Shown: positions 52,260 through 62,890 of the stretch, in pieces
How the letters are laid out: each line of letters begins with the position of its first letter
How positions within the stretch are numbered: position 1 is the first letter of the stretch
Assembly (NCBI GenBank): GCA_964523795.1
Contig: CAZGAO010000005.1
Location: 1 to 64,000 of the forward strand
Length of the DNA: 64,000 bases
Direction of reading: 5' to 3'
From: SABY01 sp964523795
GTDB taxonomy: Bacteria; Bacteroidota; Bacteroidia; Bacteroidales; 4484-276
Program-made: the position numbers and the translations under genes
The notes under the pieces: model-generated
The model's input: only the letters and a program-made list of their open reading frames with translations
Databases searched by the model: none
Told to the model about the DNA's origin: nothing

Positions 52260-53756
52260 TTATTTGATAGGTGTTCCTACGCGATCCATCGCACAACGGA
52301 AGCCAATAAAATCGGTGGCTTTGTCCTGATCCAGGAATCGGCGCACGCCCGGGCTAAGATAGTAAGCTCCGTCTTTCCATGAGCCGCCTTTGAAAACGCG
52401 CGACTGGTCGTTAACCAGGCTGCTGTTGCCGTAGTTGTACATTTCATCGGTAGATTTGGCGTTGTTTACCTCTTCCATCCAGTTAGCGCGCTCGCGTATC
52501 GAACGGTTATCGCCATCCAGATAATTTATATTGTTGGCTTCGCGATAGTTGAAGCGATCCTGATCTTCAATTTCTTTGGCTGTTACTTCGCGATAGCGAA
52601 TGCGGCCTAAGGTGTCTTTTTCAGCGGTATTTCCTTCCTCGTCAAGCAGGGGTGTCATAAACACGTTTCCACGGTAAGGGCTAAAATCGGCCACATCTTC
52701 GTGGCTAAGGGGGCGGTAAACATCGGCAGTCCATTCGGCAACATTGGCGGCCATGTTGTAGAGGCCAAAATCGTTGGGCGGATAAGTACCCACAGAGGCG
52801 GTAATGTCGGCACCATCGTTAAGGCTACCGGCCACACCCATATAGTCGCCACGTCCTCTTTTAAAATTGGCCATATACTCGCCGTACTGGCTTTTGCCTT
52901 GCGTGCTACGCACCAGGTGTCCCGACCAGGGATAAATCCTGCGTTCGGTAATCATCTCATTGTCGCCATATAATCCAAGTGCGGCATATTCCCATTCGGC
53001 TTCGGTAGGCAGGCGATAATTGGGCAGCAATATACCGTCTTCCATTCTTACTCTGCGCTCACCGGTTCCTGTGGGATCGAGGTCTTGAAGGGGTTCGTTT
53101 ACAAGGCCATCGTATTGCCCGGCAAGGTAGGCCTGGGTATTAAAATTTTCTGCATTTTGCTGATCTGGGTCAAAGGATAAAATACCCTGGCGGATCAAGA
53201 GCATTTCGTTTACACGATCGGAACGCCAGACACAATAATCGGAGGCCTGAAGCCAGTTAATTCCTACCACCGGATAATCGTGATACGAAGGATGGCGCAA
53301 GTATAAATTGATAAGCGGCTCGTTGTAGGCCAGTTTGTCGCGCCATACCAGGGTATCGGGTAGTGCCTTGCGATAAACCTCGGGATAGTCCTGACCAAAA
53401 ATCCGGTTGAGCCAGAAAAGGTACTCAAGATAATCGAGATTAGTAACCTCGGTTTGATCCATGTAAAAAGATCGAACTGTAGCCCGGCGTGCCGGGGCAC
53501 TGGTTTCATATAAGGGATCTTCATCGGTTTGACCCATGATAAAGGTTCCACCCTCGATAAACACCAATCCCGGACCCGTTTCCTGAGCATTGATATCGGA
53601 AACCTGGAAGCCACCGTTTTCAGGCTCGTTGTAAGCCCAGCCTGTGGTGGCCGAAGTCTGGTTTTTGTTTCCGATAAGCCCCTTGCAGGCACTAAAGGAA
53701 ATAAACACGAGCAGAAGAATTAAAACGCTGAATAGCTGCTGATTTTTAAATGTCAT
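52260..53756 (-). CDS. gldJ: Gliding-motility/T9SS lipoprotein GldJ
   Basis: About 498 residues; ATG at 53756 (a GTG one codon earlier is possible). SPII signal ending FSACKG. The body is an FGE/SUMF1-type fold: IEGGTFIMGQTDED near 70, TEVTNLDYLEYL, YPVVGINWLQASDYCVWRSD near 170, LPTEAEWEYAALGLYG near 250, and the ending RVFKGGSWKDGAYYLSP ... GFRCAM. GldK and GldJ are related; placement beside murF and por genes, and the absence of gldL/gldM next to it, favour GldJ. GldJ stabilises the GldK/T9SS ring in Flavobacterium. Confidence 0.85.
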   Translation of the reverse strand: MTFKNQQLFSVLILLLVFISFSACKGLIGNKNQTSATTGWAYNEPENGGFQVSDINAQETGPGLVFIEGGTFIMGQTDEDPLYETSAPARRATVRSFYMDQTEVTNLDYLEYLFWLNRIFGQDYPEVYRKALPDTLVWRDKLAYNEPLINLYLRHPSYHDYPVVGINWLQASDYCVWRSDRVNEMLLIRQGILSFDPDQQNAENFNTQAYLAGQYDGLVNEPLQDLDPTGTGERRVRMEDGILLPNYRLPTEAEWEYAALGLYGDNEMITERRIYPWSGHLVRSTQGKSQYGEYMANFKRGRGDYMGVAGSLNDGADITASVGTYPPNDFGLYNMAANVAEWTADVYRPLSHEDVADFSPYRGNVFMTPLLDEEGNTAEKDTLGRIRYREVTAKEIEDQDRFNYREANNINYLDGDNRSIRERANWMEEVNNAKSTDEMYNYGNSSLVNDQSRVFKGGSWKDGAYYLSPGVRRFLDQDKATDFIGFRCAMDRVGTPIK

Positions 53757-53787
53757 CACTACGATTTTTGAAAAACAGGTACATTAA

Positions 53788-54777
53788 CTAAAAGGACGGA
53801 CATTTTATTGCTCTCGATCTTTTTCTTTTTTGATCGCAGGCAAATGTCCATGAAAGTGATATTTCGTGCGCCCCGCCGCTTTGTATGGCCAGGCTCGAAA
53901 TAGAGTAATCAAAACTATAGCCCAGCCTCAGGCTTTTTTGCACCAAACCCAGCGAAACGATGATGGCATCGGGGTTGACAAAGGCATGACGAAACCACAA
54001 TCCGGCGACGAAGGGAGCCAGCGTAAAATAACTACCGAGGTTTAGCTGGCGATACTGCCCCTGCTGCTGGTACATGATGTTGGGCGACACAATAAGACTT
54101 GGGCCGGATGAACGGCGATAGCCACGCGAACTTTCGCTGCCAAAATTGGCTCCGGCATGAAGGGTAAACTTTCGCTTTAGCAGATTCTCGTCCTCGGTGT
54201 TCAGGCTTATGTCCGGACTTGCTAGATGATGTACCGCTGCTCCGAGAAAATATTTTTCATCGTAACCCACCACAAAACCGGTGGCAAAATCGGGATACAT
54301 CAAATTGCTTTTGTAATCTTCAAAATTAGGAGACGGGATACCGGGATTATTAATACCAAAATCCAGTTTGTCAAAATTCAGTCCGCGATTGCCCAAACCT
54401 GCCTGCAAAGCAAGGTTGGCTTCCATGCGGTCGCTAAGCTGAAAATTATAGGCATACATACCGCTCAACTGGAAATCGTACAAGGCCCCCTGGCCACTCG
54501 AATTGTAATCGACCTGTACACCCAGTCCTCCCGACACAAATTCGGAATACTGATCGTAAGATGCGCTGTACGAAACAAAGGCTCCGGGAAGCGAGGGCCA
54601 TTGATTGCGATAATTGGCGATAATTCGTGGGCAATATTCAGCCCCTGCAAGTGCCGGATTAAGGTAAAGCGGATTGGCGTAAAATTGCGAGTAGGTATAA
54701 TCCTGGGCTATCGCAATAAAGCTGAAAGCATTGAATAAGAGCAGGAAAACAAATATTTTGAGCTGTGTTTTAATCAT
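53788..54777 (-). CDS. PorP/SprF-family type IX secretion membrane protein
   Basis: A 329-residue outer-membrane protein with signal peptide (FNAFSFIAIAQ) and the family opening YTYSQFYANPLYLNPALAGA. The rest alternates in beta strands typical of a barrel. PorP/SprF proteins link type IX cargo with type B sorting domains to the secretion machine or motor. It is co-directional with gldJ, 31 bp upstream, and divergent from porU. Often several paralogues exist per genome, so it is not named further. Confidence 0.92.
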   Translation of the reverse strand: MIKTQLKIFVFLLLFNAFSFIAIAQDYTYSQFYANPLYLNPALAGAEYCPRIIANYRNQWPSLPGAFVSYSASYDQYSEFVSGGLGVQVDYNSSGQGALYDFQLSGMYAYNFQLSDRMEANLALQAGLGNRGLNFDKLDFGINNPGIPSPNFEDYKSNLMYPDFATGFVVGYDEKYFLGAAVHHLASPDISLNTEDENLLKRKFTLHAGANFGSESSRGYRRSSGPSLIVSPNIMYQQQGQYRQLNLGSYFTLAPFVAGLWFRHAFVNPDAIIVSLGLVQKSLRLGYSFDYSISSLAIQSGGAHEISLSWTFACDQKRKRSRAIKCPSF

Positions 54778-55107
54778 ATTCGTGCAAAACGCTACGCAAC
54801 CTTTTGTTTGCTAATTAACTCTATATTTTTAGACTTATTTTAAGCCAATGTTTATAAGGCCAAAACAGGGCAAAACAAGATGAGAACCTTACTGCCGGTG
54901 ATAATAGAGGCACAGCACGGCGCAATAGCTGCCATTTTGCAATATCAACAAATAAGAAACGTTCTCATTGACTTGTTTAAAATCAGGATGAAATCTGAAA
55001 TATTATTAAAGCCTGGTTTTCTGGCAATTTTCAAAACAGAACCGTTATGAACAATGCTTAAATTTAAAATGTTCATCGTTAAATGCGGTACAAACTCGTT
55101 AATTATT
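54778..55107. other. Divergent intergenic region between porP-like and porU
   Basis: About 330 bases. No gene is seen and no exact TAnnTTTG box, so the promoters for the divergent porP-gldJ and porU-porU-porV groups here are not identified. An in-frame extension of porU to 55054 exists but precedes the signal peptide and is not used. Confidence 0.5.
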
Positions 55108-58100
55108 ATGAAGCATACTTTTCTGATACTTTTGACAAGCCTGCTGGCTCTCACTACTTTTTCAAACACCATGCCTGTTCTCACCCACCACCAACTGGTG
55201 TGGGACAATTTGCAGGAACATCAAAGCCCTGAACAGGCTCCAATGCGTCTGCATTTCGAAGGTGCCAATTACGAAAATGGAAATGGCAACGACCCCTGGT
55301 TTCGCAAAATTATTCCAATAAATTCGGATGCTTCTGCAGTTGAAGCAGTACTTCTGAATCCGGTTTATCAAACCCTGACCAATCAGGAATTGCTTTATCT
55401 TGATAATATTGCCGCCATTTCGCCTGCAATAAAAATTACATCCGCTGTTTCGCAGGGGCGAAATAAATCCTACGCCATCGTTAGCTTTTTGCCGCTAAGG
55501 CTGAACATGAGCACCGGAAAATACGAGAAACTGGTGGCCTTCGACCTGGAGCTTAGCCCAATTGCCACAACCAAATCCGGTGATGATTTGCCGGTGTATG
55601 CCGCTAACTCGGTGCTGGCCACGGGCAACTGGTATCGCATCAAACTTACTGAAACCGGCATTTACAAAATGACTTACGCCGAAATGGCTGCTACGGGCAT
55701 GGCCGTGTCTGGCTTGAATTCGGCCAATCTGCGCCTTTACGGCAATGGCGGCGGTATGCTGCCCGAGAGTAACACCGTTTACCGCGAAGACGATTTGCAG
55801 GAAAATGCAATACAGATGGTCGATGGTGGCGATGGCGTGTTTGGCCCGGGCGACTATTTTTTGTTTTATGGCCAAAGTCCCGAGGCCTGGGACTACAACA
55901 GCAATACTGAAATTTTTGACCACCAAAAAAATATCTATTCCGATTACAGCTACTATTTCATCACCTCCGACCTTGGCCCGGGCAAGCGCATCGAAACCCT
56001 GGCCTCGACAAGCGAAGTAGCCAATGTTAATTCCACCCAATTTAACGATTACGCGCTGCACGAAACCGAAGATTACAATATCATAAAATCGGGTCGCCGT
56101 TGGTTGGGCGAAGTTTTTGATTTGCAAACGAAGTACAATTTTAACTTTAGCTTTCCTAATCTTAAAACATCTGTTGAGCAGCACCTTGCAGTAAGAACTG
56201 TGGGCAAATCGGAATATGCGAGCAATTTCAAACTTACGCTTAATGGTGTAAATGTAATGACCTTAAATATCAGCCCTACCTCACCCAACAGCCCCAACGG
56301 GCCTTATGCTCAATTCAAGACTGTGGAAGAACGGTTAAGCATCAACAGCAGCGAGGTGGCATTGAATTTAGAATACAACAAATCGAGTAACAATGATATC
56401 GGATGGCTCGACTACATCCAAATGAATGTGATACGCAATCTGGTTTTTTCGGGCAGCCAAATGGGATTTCGGGATGCTAAAACCATAGGCGAGGGAAACA
56501 TTAGTCAATATACCCTGGCCAATGCCGGCTCGGGGATTACCATCTGGGAAGTGAGCATGCCTTACCATGCCCAAAAGGTGAATACCACCGCATCAGGAAA
56601 TAATCTAAACTTTCGCTTACCCACCAACACGCTCCGGGAATTTATCGCCTTTGACGGGACAAGTTTCCTAAGTGCTGAATTTGATGCGCAGATTCCGAAT
56701 CAAAACTTACATGCAGCAAAAAATATAGAGTATCTCATTGTGTCCCATCCCGATTTTCTGGATCAGGCCAATCGCCTGGCCAACTTCCATCGCGAGCATT
56801 CCAATTTGAATGTGCTGGTGGCCACACCCCAGCAGATCTACAACGAATTCTCATCGGGAGCGCAGGACATCACCGCCATCAAGGATGTGGTGCGTATGAT
56901 GTATAATCGCGGGCAGCAGGGAGATGTAATGCCCAAATTCCTTTTGCTTTTTGGCGATGCTTCGTATGATTTTAAAGATCGCGTGCCAGACAACACCAAC
57001 TTTGTTCCCACCTTCGAGTCGCCCAATTCGCTGCATCCGATCAACTCGTATGCTACTGACGATTACTTTGGCTTTTTGGATCCGAGCGAAGGCCTTTACA
57101 ATTCCGACCTCCTCGATGTGGGCATCGGCCGTTTTGTGGTTGCCACCCCCGAAGAGGCTACCGCTGCCGTTGACAAGGTTATCCACTACGCCACATCGGA
57201 GCTATCGATGGGATACTGGCGCAACCTTATCACCTTTGTAGCCGATGACGAAGACAATAACTCGCACCTCAAGCAGGCCGATGAGTTAGCTGTTTTTGTA
57301 GATACCACTTATCCCGATTTTAATGTGAACAAAATTTACATCGATGCCTATTTTCAGGAAACCACCGCCGGCGGGCAGCGTTACCCCGAGGTGAACGAAG
57401 CCATCAATTCGAGTATGGAAAAAGGAACTTTTATTATGAACTATACCGGCCACGGTGGCGAAGTGGGCTGGGGGCACGAGCGTTTTCTGGAAATCCCCGA
57501 CATCAACAAATGGGCGAATTACGACAAGCTTTCGGTATTTATAACCGCCACCTGCGAATTTGCCCGCTACGATGATCCTGGTCGTACCTCGGCCGGAGAG
57601 CTGGTGTTTCTAAACGAAAATGGCGGCGGCATCGCACTTTTTACCACCGCAAGGGCAACCTACGGCACATCTAACCTAAATCTAAATCGGGGCTTTTATA
57701 AATATGCCTTCGAAAAAGTGGATGGCGAACATTATACCATGGGCGATCTTATCCGGCTGGCCAAGCTCGAAAGTGGATCAGCCGAGAACGACAAAAAATT
57801 TGTTCTGCTTGGCGACCCTGCGCTAAAGATGGCCTATACCGAACACAAGGTGATTACCACTTCCATCGAACAGGAAGAAAACACATCATCCAACGATACT
57901 ATCAGTGCCCTCTCCAGGGTTACCATCCAGGGTTTGGTAACGGATGAAATGGAAAACCATCTCACCAATTTTAACGGAAGAATACATGCTGCAGTTTACG
58001 ACAAGGCTGCCGAGGTAACTACCCTGGGGCAGGACGATGGAAGCTCTCCCCGTAACTTTGTATTTCGCAAAAACTCAATCTATAACGGATATGCCGATGT

Positions 58101-58923
58101 AAACGGGGGCGCATTTTCGTTTACCTTTATTGTTCCCAAAGATATTGCTTATCAATATGGCAATGGAAAAATCAGCTATTATGCCAACAACGAAACCACC
58201 GATGCCAGCGGCCACGATTTTGATATTATCATTGGTGGCTACGATGATGTGGCCATAGGCGATAATGACGGCCCTGAGATACGTTTGTACATGAACGACA
58301 CAACCTTTAAAAATGGCGACATCACCCACGAAAACCCGGTACTGCTGGCTAAGGTTTACGATGAAAGCGGAATAAACACAGTGGGCAACAGCATTGGCCA
58401 CGACATCAGTGCTGTGCTCGACCAGAACACCAACAAGCCCTACCTGCTCAACGATTATTACGAATCCGACCTTAAGGGTTTTAACAGCGGCACCGTGAGT
58501 TACCCCTTCAGCAACCTGACACCTGGTGAGCATACGGTAACGGTTAGGATGTGGGATGTCTTTAATAATTCCGCCGAAGCTACGCTAACTTTTGTAGTGA
58601 TCGATCGCGATCAGATTGCTATCAACAGTGCATACAATCGGCCTAATCCCTTTAGCAGCGAAACGTGGTTTGAGTTTAATCACAATCAGGCCAACGAAAA
58701 GCTGGATGTTGAAATCGAGATTTACGACCTTAGCGGCCGCAAGCTCGCCGTTTTGCAACAAAACAATCTGAGCAGCAGTTTTTATCCCGCTCCGCTTCGC
58801 TGGGATGGTACCTCGGCTGATGGGCGCAGACTCTCGGGCGGCATATACATTTATCGTGTGCAGATAAAAGATGCCAAGGGGCAAAGTGCCTCAATGGTAA
58901 AAAAACTCGTGATTAGCCGATAA
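55108..58923 (+). CDS. porU: Type IX secretion sortase PorU, first copy
   Basis: About 1271 residues from the ATG at 55108, which opens the signal peptide (MKHTFLILLTSLLALTTFS). It is a C25 (gingipain-like) cysteine protease on the cell surface that removes the C-terminal signal of type IX cargo and attaches it to lipopolysaccharide. The catalytic His is in MNYTGHGGEVGWGHE near 780 and Cys in ITATCEFARY near 815. The C-terminal module (NRPNPFSSETWFEF ... GIYIYRVQIKD) resembles a type A CTD, as in known PorU. A second full copy follows after 47 bp. Confidence 0.93.
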   Translation: MKHTFLILLTSLLALTTFSNTMPVLTHHQLVWDNLQEHQSPEQAPMRLHFEGANYENGNGNDPWFRKIIPINSDASAVEAVLLNPVYQTLTNQELLYLDNIAAISPAIKITSAVSQGRNKSYAIVSFLPLRLNMSTGKYEKLVAFDLELSPIATTKSGDDLPVYAANSVLATGNWYRIKLTETGIYKMTYAEMAATGMAVSGLNSANLRLYGNGGGMLPESNTVYREDDLQENAIQMVDGGDGVFGPGDYFLFYGQSPEAWDYNSNTEIFDHQKNIYSDYSYYFITSDLGPGKRIETLASTSEVANVNSTQFNDYALHETEDYNIIKSGRRWLGEVFDLQTKYNFNFSFPNLKTSVEQHLAVRTVGKSEYASNFKLTLNGVNVMTLNISPTSPNSPNGPYAQFKTVEERLSINSSEVALNLEYNKSSNNDIGWLDYIQMNVIRNLVFSGSQMGFRDAKTIGEGNISQYTLANAGSGITIWEVSMPYHAQKVNTTASGNNLNFRLPTNTLREFIAFDGTSFLSAEFDAQIPNQNLHAAKNIEYLIVSHPDFLDQANRLANFHREHSNLNVLVATPQQIYNEFSSGAQDITAIKDVVRMMYNRGQQGDVMPKFLLLFGDASYDFKDRVPDNTNFVPTFESPNSLHPINSYATDDYFGFLDPSEGLYNSDLLDVGIGRFVVATPEEATAAVDKVIHYATSELSMGYWRNLITFVADDEDNNSHLKQADELAVFVDTTYPDFNVNKIYIDAYFQETTAGGQRYPEVNEAINSSMEKGTFIMNYTGHGGEVGWGHERFLEIPDINKWANYDKLSVFITATCEFARYDDPGRTSAGELVFLNENGGGIALFTTARATYGTSNLNLNRGFYKYAFEKVDGEHYTMGDLIRLAKLESGSAENDKKFVLLGDPALKMAYTEHKVITTSIEQEENTSSNDTISALSRVTIQGLVTDEMENHLTNFNGRIHAAVYDKAAEVTTLGQDDGSSPRNFVFRKNSIYNGYADVNGGAFSFTFIVPKDIAYQYGNGKISYYANNETTDASGHDFDIIIGGYDDVAIGDNDGPEIRLYMNDTTFKNGDITHENPVLLAKVYDESGINTVGNSIGHDISAVLDQNTNKPYLLNDYYESDLKGFNSGTVSYPFSNLTPGEHTVTVRMWDVFNNSAEATLTFVVIDRDQIAINSAYNRPNPFSSETWFEFNHNQANEKLDVEIEIYDLSGRKLAVLQQNNLSSSFYPAPLRWDGTSADGRRLSGGIYIYRVQIKDAKGQSASMVKKLVISR

Positions 58924-58970
58924 ACCCGCAATTTAGAATATTGACTTTATTTGTAAAAAAAAGCATCCTA

Positions 58971-61900
58971 ATGCAAACTATAAAAACCACAATTTACTTC
59001 CCGCTGTTTTTGCTCTTTCTATTCGCCACGCAAGCGAGTGCACAAAGCACCCTTGTTAGTTTGCAATGGACGGATACACAAACACGCTACTTTGATAGCC
59101 AGGAAATACAAACCCTCGGCTTTGCCGATGCCGACAATGCCGATGGCTGGGGTCTGCTGCCTGTTTACAGTCAGGTTTTCCCTGAGCCAGCTCCCGGTTT
59201 ACAATACGAATTTGAAATCACCAAACCGGAATATGCGTTTATTCAGCTTGATGATCCCACCAAAATTGTTGATTTGGATTTGGTAGGGGATGAGATCGCC
59301 TATTACACCGAAAAAATTACTATACGGGGTCGGTCGCAATTTGTTTTCAAATTGCTGCCCCTTCGCAAAAATGAAGCGACCGGGCGTTATCAAAAACTGC
59401 TAAGTTTTGAATTAAACAAAACGCTGATTCCGGCAGCGCAATCCGAGCGCGATGACGAGCCTGCAGAATATGCCGAAAACTCGGTGCTTTCTACCGGCGA
59501 ATGGTACAAGATTAGTGTTGGCGAAAGCGGAATTTACAAAGTGAGTTGGGAGGATCTGGATGCTTTGGGCATGAACCTCTCGGGCGTACAATCCAAAAAC
59601 CTCCGGCTCTTTGGCAATGGCGGCGGGATGCTGCCACAGCGCACCAGCGATTTCAGGCACGATGACCTAATCGAAAATTCCATCGAAGTTTACGATGGTG
59701 GAGATGGGAATTTCGATGCAGGCGATTATTTTCTTTTTTACGGCCAATCGCCCAACCCCTGGCGTTACAATGTTGCCCACAATGCCTTCGAACACAGCAC
59801 CAATCTATACACCAAAAACAATTTCTACTTCCTTAGCGTAGGCTCGATTGAGGGCAAACGGGTAAGTATGATCGAAGAAATTACCAGCCCTGCACAGAAA
59901 ATAATTGACACCTATCAGGATTATGCTGTCCACGAGCTTAACATCAACAGCCTTATCAAATCGGGAGCCGAGTGGTATGGCGAAGAGTTTTTTGATAATT
60001 TGGTACAGGAATTTAATTTTGACTTTCCTCATCGCGACCTTAGTCAGGATATTTATATCGATTGTGATGTGGCTGCACGCTCCACCACCACCACTTCGTT
60101 TTCGCTTTATGTTAACAGCGATTCGATTTTCAGCGACAACGTCAGTGCTATCTCTGAAAATTCGGTGGTAAAATATGCCAATCCATCCAATAAATCACGG
60201 TGGTTTAGCTCCAACGAAATGCCCGACCTCAACATCCACTTACAATACAACCGCCCTGTTAACGATGCCATAGGCTGGCTTAACTTCATCTCGATCAATG
60301 TTACCAGCCATCTGATATTTTATGGCTCAGAACTGGCTTTCCGCAATGTTCAATCTTACAAAAGCAAAAACATCAGTGAGTTCAGAATCAGCGAAACCAC
60401 GCCTGCTGTGCGTGTATGGGATATTACCGACCCGCTTTCACCAGCCGAAGTGCCTGTGGTTTACGAAGATGGGATAACTAAGTTTGTTAACGAAGCAGAT
60501 GCCCTGCACGAGTTTTTGGCCTTTGATGGCAGCGAATATCTGAAGCCGGGGCTGGTAGGCTATGTCCCCAATCAAAATCTCCACGCATATCACACCGCCA
60601 ATTATATTATCGTTAGCCACCCCGACTTTATCGACCAGGCACAGCGACTTGCCGACCTGCACGAGACGATAGATGGCTTTAAAGTGATTGTAGTGGATAT
60701 TTATGAAATTTATAACGAGTTTAGCTCAGGAGCACCGGATGTAAGTGCTGTTCGCGATTTCGTAAGGATGGTTTATCAACGTTCAGGCACACCGCCGGCT
60801 TTAAAGTATTTGCTGCTCATTGGCGATGGCTCTTACGATCCCTTCGACAGGGTTGGCGGCAATCTTTCTTTCCTACCTACTTTTCAAGCCAAAAATTCGA
60901 TATGGCCCACTTCTTCTTATGTTACCGATGATTATTTTGGCTTGATGGATCCACAGGAGGGCAACGATGCCTCGGGAAATATTGATCTCGGTATCGGTCG
61001 TTTCGCGGTGAATACACACGAAGAGGCCAAACTAATGGTGGATAAGGTGGAGCTGTATATGAAGAATCAGGCTTCGGTTTTTGGCGACTGGCGCAACAGC
61101 CTCACCTTTGTGGCCGATGACGAAGACAATAACCTCCACATCCTGCAAGCCGACACAATTTTAGTAGCCGGAATCCAACGGAGAAATAAAACCCTGAACA
61201 TCAGCAAAATTTATTTAGATTCCTACCGTCAGGAACGGACTACAGGAGGCTACGCTTATCCACAAGCAAAATATGACCTGAACAAAAAAATTAACGAGGG
61301 AACGCTCATTGTAAATTATACCGGCCACGGTGGCGAAACCGGCCTCTCGCACGAACATGTGGTTCAGGTATCAGACATCATTTCCTGGCACAACAGCCCC
61401 ATGCTGCCGGTGTTTATCACGGCTACCTGCGAGTTTAGCCGTTTCGATAATCCGGTATTCAACTCGGCAGGCGAACAATTGGTGCTCAACCCCCAAGGCG
61501 GCGGTATAGCACTATTTACCACTACCAGAGTAGCCTTTGCCGGCTCCAATTTACTGCTCAACAAGCGTCTTTATGATACACTTTTCAGAGCCTGGCCCGA
61601 AGAGCATCCCCGTCTTGGCGATTTGATGATGTTCTCCAAAACACCCTCCAACACCAATCTGCGCAATTTTGTGCTGCTGGGCGATCCGGCACTTAAGCTT
61701 GCTCTGCCTCAACACAAGGTAATAACCGATTCGATAAACGGTGTTCCTGCCGATGAATTTACAGATACACTCATGGCCAACAGCCGCCTGCACATCAGCG
61801 GACACATCGAAAGCTTTGCCAACCAGGGCAGTGTGCTTACCGATTTTAACGGAACCATTCATCCGGTACTTTACGACAAGCCCAATATTATCACTACCCT

Positions 61901-62801
61901 GGGCAACGACGATGATAGTTACCCCTACGCCTTCAAGTCGCAAAACTCGGAACTCTGCCGGGGCGTATCCTCGGTAAAAGACGGCCGCTTTGCCTTTTCC
62001 TTTATGCTGCCGCTGGATATTTCGTTCCAGTACGGTGAGGGCAAACTAAGCTATTACGCTGCCGACAGCCTGAGCGATGCCAGCGGAGAATTTTCCAAAC
62101 TCATGATTGGTGGCGTGGACGGTACAGCAAGTACCGATAAGACCGGGCCGGAGATACAAATCTTTCTCAACGAAAAAAATGTTGAATTGCCTGGCCAGAC
62201 CAATCCCGACCCGATTTTGTACGCGCTACTATCCGATCCCTCGGGCATCAATGCCACCGGTGCCGGGATTGGACATGACATTGTACTTTCCATGACGGGC
62301 GAGGATAACAAGGAATATGTCCTCAACGATATGTTCGAGCCTGCCCTTGATGATTACACCTCCGGAAACATCACCTTCCCTATGGAGCAATTGCCCAACG
62401 GCGATTACACGCTTTCGCTAAAAGCCTGGGATATGTTTAATAATTCTACAACCAACACTATCACCTTTACCGTTTCCAACGACATCGCGGTGGATATTTT
62501 CCAGATATACAACTACCCCAATCCCTTCGGCGATCACACCTGGTTTACCTTCCGCCACAATCAGTTTAAAGGCGAACTGACGATGGAGATTGAGATTTAC
62601 AACTTTTATGGTCAGCATGTGCGAACAATCGGCCCCGAAAAAGTGTTTACCGATGGCTATTCCATCGCCCCGGTATTGTGGCAAGGCGATTCGGAGGGTG
62701 GCAGCAAACTCGAGGATGGCGTTTATTTTTATACCGTTAAGGTAAGTAATCAAAAAGGACAATTTACCCAACGCAGGCAGAAATTGATTATCGCACAATA
62801 G
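58971..62801 (+). CDS. Type IX secretion sortase PorU, second copy
   Basis: About 1276 residues from the ATG at 58971 (an upstream TTG is not preferred; the ATG begins the signal IYFPLFLLFLFATQASAQ). The layout is the same as the preceding gene: STGEWYKISVGESGIYK, LRLFGNGGGMLPQ, a C25 domain with His in VNYTGHGGETGLSHE near 783 and Cys in ITATCEFSRF near 817, and a C-terminal NYPNPFGDHTWFTF module. Both catalytic residues are kept, so it is not a decayed copy. The sequence differs widely from the first copy, indicating an old duplication with separate roles. Confidence 0.92.
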   Translation: MQTIKTTIYFPLFLLFLFATQASAQSTLVSLQWTDTQTRYFDSQEIQTLGFADADNADGWGLLPVYSQVFPEPAPGLQYEFEITKPEYAFIQLDDPTKIVDLDLVGDEIAYYTEKITIRGRSQFVFKLLPLRKNEATGRYQKLLSFELNKTLIPAAQSERDDEPAEYAENSVLSTGEWYKISVGESGIYKVSWEDLDALGMNLSGVQSKNLRLFGNGGGMLPQRTSDFRHDDLIENSIEVYDGGDGNFDAGDYFLFYGQSPNPWRYNVAHNAFEHSTNLYTKNNFYFLSVGSIEGKRVSMIEEITSPAQKIIDTYQDYAVHELNINSLIKSGAEWYGEEFFDNLVQEFNFDFPHRDLSQDIYIDCDVAARSTTTTSFSLYVNSDSIFSDNVSAISENSVVKYANPSNKSRWFSSNEMPDLNIHLQYNRPVNDAIGWLNFISINVTSHLIFYGSELAFRNVQSYKSKNISEFRISETTPAVRVWDITDPLSPAEVPVVYEDGITKFVNEADALHEFLAFDGSEYLKPGLVGYVPNQNLHAYHTANYIIVSHPDFIDQAQRLADLHETIDGFKVIVVDIYEIYNEFSSGAPDVSAVRDFVRMVYQRSGTPPALKYLLLIGDGSYDPFDRVGGNLSFLPTFQAKNSIWPTSSYVTDDYFGLMDPQEGNDASGNIDLGIGRFAVNTHEEAKLMVDKVELYMKNQASVFGDWRNSLTFVADDEDNNLHILQADTILVAGIQRRNKTLNISKIYLDSYRQERTTGGYAYPQAKYDLNKKINEGTLIVNYTGHGGETGLSHEHVVQVSDIISWHNSPMLPVFITATCEFSRFDNPVFNSAGEQLVLNPQGGGIALFTTTRVAFAGSNLLLNKRLYDTLFRAWPEEHPRLGDLMMFSKTPSNTNLRNFVLLGDPALKLALPQHKVITDSINGVPADEFTDTLMANSRLHISGHIESFANQGSVLTDFNGTIHPVLYDKPNIITTLGNDDDSYPYAFKSQNSELCRGVSSVKDGRFAFSFMLPLDISFQYGEGKLSYYAADSLSDASGEFSKLMIGGVDGTASTDKTGPEIQIFLNEKNVELPGQTNPDPILYALLSDPSGINATGAGIGHDIVLSMTGEDNKEYVLNDMFEPALDDYTSGNITFPMEQLPNGDYTLSLKAWDMFNNSTTNTITFTVSNDIAVDIFQIYNYPNPFGDHTWFTFRHNQFKGELTMEIEIYNFYGQHVRTIGPEKVFTDGYSIAPVLWQGDSEGGSKLEDGVYFYTVKVSNQKGQFTQRRQKLIIAQ

Positions 62802-62890
62802 TGGAAATTGTTGGGAAAAACCTTGATAAACAATATTAGAAATGAATGGCCGTTTACAATCACAATTTAACCCATGTAAATAATATCTTT

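Noticed and set aside
52260..53756. GldK/PorK instead of GldJ
   Set aside because: Both share the SUMF fold and a PorP-like gene precedes both, but gldL/gldM/gldN do not follow; murF and porU/porV neighbours fit GldJ better.
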